Assembly (NCBI GenBank): GCA_032207245.1
Contig: CM063505.1
Span: 172,539,922 to 172,603,921, forward strand
DNA: 64,000 nucleotides
From: Pardosa pseudoannulata
Taxonomy: Eukaryota; Arthropoda; Arachnida; Araneae; Lycosidae
Direction: 5' to 3'
A program made the position numbers and the translations under genes. Below, piece after piece: positions 59,696 to 64,000 of this stretch. The notes under the pieces were generated by a model that was given only the letters and a program-made list of their open reading frames with translations, did not search any database and had not been told where the DNA came from. Numbering within the stretch: position 1 is the stretch's first letter; each line of letters begins with the position of its first letter.

Positions 59696-59700
<5 letters not shown>
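59278..59700 (-). mobile_element. Solo LTR between (TA)n and (CA)n
   Basis: Read on the minus strand the segment starts TGTAAGGAAAATTCTCAG and ends CAGTCTCATTACA, with TGTAA/TTACA inverted ends. It carries TTAATAAAGGTC near the 3' end and CCAATTATAAGCC as a possible TATA element. It is bracketed by (TA)n on one side and (CA)n (59701-59728, then TA) on the other. The interior is non-coding. No second copy is in the window, so the class is open. Confidence 0.65.
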
Positions 59701-59751
<51 letters not shown>

Positions 59752-59959
59752 GCATATATATAAATACATATATATACGCATATGAAAAATGGTATTTAGA
59801 CTAGATAGTTACAGTTGTAGGCATGAAAAGAAAAATCAAAATTTGAAATTAAAAACAATGCAGTTTATTGAGACATTTTAGCCTATGCGTTGAAAAGTAC
59901 AACTTTCACTAGCATAGTGTATCGGGACCTAACAATGATTTGACCATAGAAATGAACAA

Positions 59960-60445
59960 TAAGCCCGTCATGTCAAATAAATGCTACCATGGCTTCAAAA
60001 ACCATTTAAAATCTCAATTTAAAAGCTTAAATACTAAAATTAACATCTATAAAATACCATTAGGATATATTCTGCTTTTATGGGAGTGAATGCTGGGCCA
60101 TAACCAAATTACATGAAAATAAATTATTAACCTCTGAGCGTAAAATTAAAACAAATTTTTGGTGTAGTCCATGAGATTAATAGCTGGAGATCTTTATTTA
60201 ACTTTTACATTTACCAAAGGTACACGCAACCTGATGTTGTTAAAGTTAAAATATGCAATAGACTACGATGGCTTGGATATTTATTCAGATCTGACAATGC
60301 AAACCGAGTAAAATGCTCAAGGAAGAACATGAAGTAGGTGGCTTCAATCGGTGGAGAAAAATTTGGTCTTGTAAATAAAGGAACTGGAGGAGCCTTGCTA
60401 TGGACAGGACCAGATGGAAACAACTTTCAGTTAAGGCCTTAGCCC
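59960..60445 (+). pseudogene. LINE reverse transcriptase C-terminal fragment
   Basis: Plus frames give NIYKIPLGYILLL, GSECWAITKLHENKLLTSER, then PDVVKVK and NRLRWLGYLFRSDNA, MLKEEHEVGG.NRWRK and MDRTRWKQLSVKA. This is the familiar order GSExW...ERKIL...NRLRWLGHxxRM...RW.D...AxDRxxWR found in the C-terminal part of many non-LTR reverse transcriptases. Frameshifts and stops break it, and only the 3' end is present. Confidence 0.8.
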
Positions 60446-60449
60446 GTAA

Positions 60450-61290
60450 CAGGCTATAATGTCTTGAAAGGAAAAGAAGTGTATCGGAATTTCTATAAAC
60501 CCCATGACACAGTGGAAAATCTAATTTGCCAGATTTCTTTGGAAAAGGTGATAAATTTCCATGACCAGTTGTTAAGTACATAGTTTCTACATTTTAAAAT
60601 TTAAATTCAAAGCCAACTGTACGGCAAGTTTAAAAAGCATGCTTGTCTTCTTTTACTGCTATCTCAGTTCTACTAGCAAATTTAAAATTTTTTAAATTTT
60701 ATTTTTCTAATTATTGAAGCCAGATATTTTTTTCTATTTCTTGTACGATAGTTAGGGCAAAATTCATGGCAACTATTTTTTTTCTTGATACCAGTCCGGT
60801 TGGAAAATGTGACATATACAGACGAAAGAACATAGTGTTAACTACGTATGTAGCTATTCAGAGAACGACTATTTTGTGTAAGCGTGCAGCTCAACACGTT
60901 TTATTTCCATCTCACAGAGCACTCACAAACTGACTGGTTTCACGGCCCTCTCTGCTCTAACCAGCTATCACAGAGCCATCTTTTTTTCTGCATACACACC
61001 ATGCCTGTAGAATTTTCACACGACATATATACGTTTGTGAACCTTTCACATATTTACAAGAAAAAAATTAGGTGCCATGACTTATTCCTCAACCCTCGTA
61101 TATCTTTAAGTAAATTTTTGCTAAATAGTCTACATATTTGTTCCCCCATATCATGTCTGCATGTCTCCCAACTAAGGAAATATCAATTATGTTTTAATTC
61201 TGTTGCATTATTATATCTTGTATATTTCTTTTGATAAATAAAACTATATTTTTTTCTTTATTTCTAGTATTATTTTTATCAGATTCAGAT
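60450..61290. other. Intergenic, unassigned
   Basis: No supported gene. A 116-codon plus frame (60884-61234), rich in His, Phe and Cys, has no recognisable domain. An AATAAAACTAT at its end could be a chance polyadenylation signal. Confidence 0.4.
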
Positions 61291-61299
61291 GCTCCGTAA

Positions 61300-61960
61300 T
61301 GGTCCCGGGAAATTGTCAATTAGACTGTGTCTGAGTGGGGTAATGTGATGTTTACTGATGAGTCAAGATTTGCTCTGGAGCCAGATGACAAGAGTATAAG
61401 GATAGGGGCGTGAGCAGGGAACACGCAATCAACCCCAAAACATCACCGAACATTACGCATTTCGAGGAGGAAGAATTACGGTGTGGGCAGGGATTTCATT
61501 AGGATACCGCAACGACCTGCACATCTTTAAACGGGATTCTGCGACGGCTGTCCGGTATCGAGATGAAGTCCTTGAACCCATTGTGAGATTTTGCACTAAA
61601 GCAGTTGGCCCTAATTTTGTTTTAATGGACGATAACGCACGTCCATATAGAGCTGACATCGTCGATGATTACCTGGAGAGTGAAGGGATTGCGCGTATGA
61701 AGTGGCCAGCATATTCGCCGGACCTTAATTCCATTGAAAATCTTTGGGGTGTTCTCGGCCGTGCTGTATCTTCACGTTTCCACCTCTAGCCACTCTTATT
61801 GGGCTGTAAACTGCTCTACATGGCAATTGCTTAATTTAGAAGAATGGCGGTTGCTTAATTCTACGGTGGTTGACTACCTAATTGAAAGCATGGACAAAAG
61901 GTGTAAACTTTGTATACAGATGAGGGGGGGGTCACATAGCCTATTAATGTCCTTTTTTTC
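61300..61960 (+). pseudogene. Tc1-family transposase (DD34E), decayed
   Basis: The first catalytic block reads WGNVMFTDESRFALEP (~61335). After a stop and a frameshift come HIFKRDSATAVRYRDEVLEP, then VLMDDNARPYRA (second Asp), and WPAYSPDLNSIENLWGVLGR (Glu, 34 residues after the Asp). A last piece RCKLCIQMRGG follows in another frame (~61900). The order and spacing are those of Tc1 transposases. The N-terminal DNA-binding domain and the terminal repeats were not found. It is a different subfamily from the element at 62492. Confidence 0.88.
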
Positions 61961-61964
61961 GTTT

Positions 61965-62491
61965 TATGTTGTTTATTTTCACTTTATACATAATGCTGTT
62001 TAAGACTCCAGTATGTCATTATATGATAACTTACAAAAATTTCATATTGTTTTCATTTCTGTCATCATCAACCCCCTTTTACAAAACGGGATTATTAGAT
62101 TTTATTCTTACTGTGGTATCATGTATTAGATTATAGACCTTAATAGTAAGACAACAATTCCCGTTAGCTTCCTTTAGTATATACAGTACACCCCATTATA
62201 GTGCCACCATCTCCCCTATAATAATTTGAAATGAATTTGGCGATTTAGGGAATAATATTTTGTCTGTTGGTAAAACAGAAATAAATACTGTATTCACTGC
62301 AGATGGTTGAAATTTAGGTATGTTACACTGATTAAACTAGTTTACATTGATTAAAATATGCTCTATGATTTTTACATAATTTAAATTTAATCAGATTTGC
62401 GGGAACATATGAAAATTTTCCTTTTAATAATATGTTTAGCCCTTTTTCTGCGATGCAGAGTTTGATAAGCATTTTCTTATCAACTTATATA
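61965..62491. other. Intergenic between two Tc1-family elements
   Basis: AT-rich. TACAGTACACCCCATTATAG (62189) looks like one end of a pogo-type element, but no partner end was found. Confidence 0.4.
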
Positions 62492-63643
62492 CACTGTCTA
62501 TCAGTAAGTATTTGGACACCTATACAAATGACGATATCTTCGGTCCTAAGGTACGTCACGGCCTCCGCTGGTATATATCGTGTAGGAAACAGTATCGGCA
62601 TTAGTAGCAAGATACCGCGCAGTTCGGAGCTCTCTGATTTCGAGAAAGGTATAATTATCAGGTATCACAAATGTGGCCGATCCTTAAGGAACATATCTAG
62701 CGATCTGAAGTACCCAAAATCAACAGTGGCCTATGTGATTAAAAAGTGGAAGGTGAGCGGTGCTGTCCAGAGAAATTCAGAAGAACCGCAACCAACCAAT
62801 GGCCCTCATCCGCTAGGAGTTTCAACAGGAAACCAGGAGTGTTGTTTCAATAAATACCATCCGTAAGGTTGCACATCTGCTTCGTTTTTATGGTCGTTCT
62901 GCTGCCCATAAGCCTTCGATCACAAAGTCCAACCGAGCTGCTCGGTTTATGTGGTGCAAATCACATCGAAATTGGACCGTAGAACAGTGGAAACGGGTTC
63001 TTTGGAGCGACGAATCAAGGTTCACCCTTTACCGTTCGGATGGCAGGGTCTGGGTCTGGCGTATGCCTGGAAAAGTCTCCTGACAGAATGCATTGTGCCA
63101 ACAGTTAAGTTCAGTGGAGGTGGAATTATGGTCTGGGGGTGTTTCTCCTGGTATGGACTGGGACCCTTGGTCCCCATTCATGGTAAGCTCAATGCCGATG
63201 CCTACTGCACTATTTTGGATGACAGTGTGCTTCTTACGTTGTGGCAGTTTTAAGGGTTGAACTCCTGTTACTTTCAGGACGACAATGCCAGTTGTCATGT
63301 TTTGAGGTTAACCAAGGCTTGGTATGGTGCCAATGGAGTTCATCGAATGGACTGGCCTGCCCAGAGTCCAGATCTGAACCCTATCGAGAACCTCTGGGAT
63401 GAGTTGGATCGTCGAATTAAGGAGTGCATTACCCGTCCAAAATCGGTGAAGGAACTTGTATGTCTATTCCAAGCCGAGTGGAAGACAATACCACTAGCTG
63501 TAATACAAAGACTTGTGGAAAGTATGCCCCGGAGGGTTCACGCTGTAATTTTCTCTCGTGGAGACTCTACTAACTATTGATTATGAATAAAGTTAGTTTT
63601 CTTTTCTATCACAGGTGTCCAAATACCTTACTGGTAGACAGTG
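62492..63643 (+). mobile_element. Full-length Tc1-family transposon, TA flanked
   Basis: Ends CACTGTCTATCAGTAAGTAT and inverted CACTGTCTACCAGTAAGGTA, continuing TTTGGACACCT on both sides, so the terminal repeats are ~30 bp. TA flanks at 62490-62491 and 63644-63645. 1152 bp, the expected size for a Tc1 element. The 282-bp element at 13317 is its deletion derivative. Confidence 0.94.
62575..63580 (+). pseudogene. Tc1-family transposase (DD34E), near complete, frameshifted
   Basis: Order: a helix-turn-helix ELSDFEKGIIIRYHKCGRSL...STVAYVIKKW (62630-62750). After a shift comes [20 protein letters not shown], then the first catalytic Asp in VLWSDESRF (~63000), another shift to [12 protein letters not shown], and DAYCTILDD. 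After a stop at ~63252 and a further shift comes YFQDDNASCHV, with the second Asp. WPAQSPDLNPIENLWDELDR carries the Glu exactly 34 residues later, and the frame ends RGDSTNY at 63580. All key residues survive, but at least three frameshifts and a stop make it inactive. The low decay suggests a fairly recent loss. Confidence 0.92.
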
Positions 63644-63645
63644 TA

Positions 63646-64000
63646 TTTTCTAACATTTGTCGTATTTAATTACTGAAAACCCCCGATTTCATTCCTTCTG
63701 TACATCATGATTTTAAATTTTGTAAAATATTTGATTTTATTTTACTTTGCTAAAATGATACAATAAATTGGATAATCTTTTCTTAGAAAATCCACTTATT
63801 GGAAATCATTTTTTCAGATCTCTTCATTCACTATTTTATTGTGATACAGAGGGATAAACAATGCGACTTTTTCACTAACTGATTGTAGTATCCAAAACTT
63901 ACACAGCGTAACACTTATTTAAATGGATATAGAAAAAAAACAGGGTCAACGTAAAATCGTACATTATTCAAAATTTACAGTTTTTGAAAACTTAAAAAAG
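63646..64000. other. Window end, unassigned
   Basis: AT-rich sequence with no feature recognised. Confidence 0.4.

Noticed and set aside
60884..61234. 116-codon plus frame rich in His and Cys, considered as a secreted peptide or zinc-binding protein.
   Set aside because: Cys and His spacing fits no known finger, there is no credible signal peptide, and it lies between transposon fossils.

Overview
This is a eukaryotic, strongly AT-rich, repeat-laden stretch of an animal nuclear genome. The only host genes I can support are two tandem, same-strand copies of a divergent ionotropic glutamate receptor / ionotropic receptor (IR-like) gene, both on the minus strand. Short receptors of this kind with no N-terminal domain, small exons in multi-kilobase introns, and this mix of Tc1/mariner, pogo/Tigger, hAT, piggyBac, BEL/Pao and tRNA-SINE elements suggest an arthropod. 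A chelicerate such as a spider is my best guess; that is inference, not proof.

Gene B is upstream in transcription and lies wholly in the window (57485 down to 29962, eight exons). Gene A (26047 down to 6862) shows exons 1-6; its last two exons should lie beyond the left edge. Matching exons have identical lengths (27, 101, 91, 156, 148 and 245 nt), the same phases and GT-AG borders, except exon 2 of gene B, which has lost 27 nt and gained an in-frame stop. Spliced, the exons give lobe S1, M1, pore loop, M3, lobe S2 and M4. Gene B is therefore either a young pseudogene or uses a start or exon I did not find.

Everything else is introns and intergenic DNA filled with repeats. Left part (1-6.8 kb): a two-copy repeat with GC hairpins, a minisatellite, a piggyBac-like element holding an LTR, two hAT elements and a MADF fragment. 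Gene A introns (7-26 kb): a 145-bp tandem repeat, a deleted Tc1 derivative, a ~345-bp tandem array whose every unit carries a piece of receptor exon 3, a tRNA-derived SINE with target duplication, a LINE tail, a second piggyBac-like element and a ~530-bp tandem array. The 26-30 kb interval between the genes holds a dead mariner-family transposase. Gene B introns (30-57 kb) hold twin MITEs, a piggyBac-like element swollen by AT repeats, a Tigger element split by a BEL/Pao remnant, a second pogo-type element, a second copy of the 5-kb hAT element, a Tc1 fossil, LTRs, a SINE, a hAT MITE, a ~690-bp AT tract, and a pogo-type transposon interrupted by a hAT element with a perfect 8-bp duplication. 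Right part (58-64 kb): another SINE, a 60-nt G tract, another LTR, a LINE 3' end and two Tc1-family elements, one with both terminal repeats.

The points most worth following are the tandem array built partly from a receptor exon, the damaged exon 2 of gene B, and the repeated finding of different LTRs sitting inside (AT)n tracts, in one case with an empty-site counterpart in the same window.
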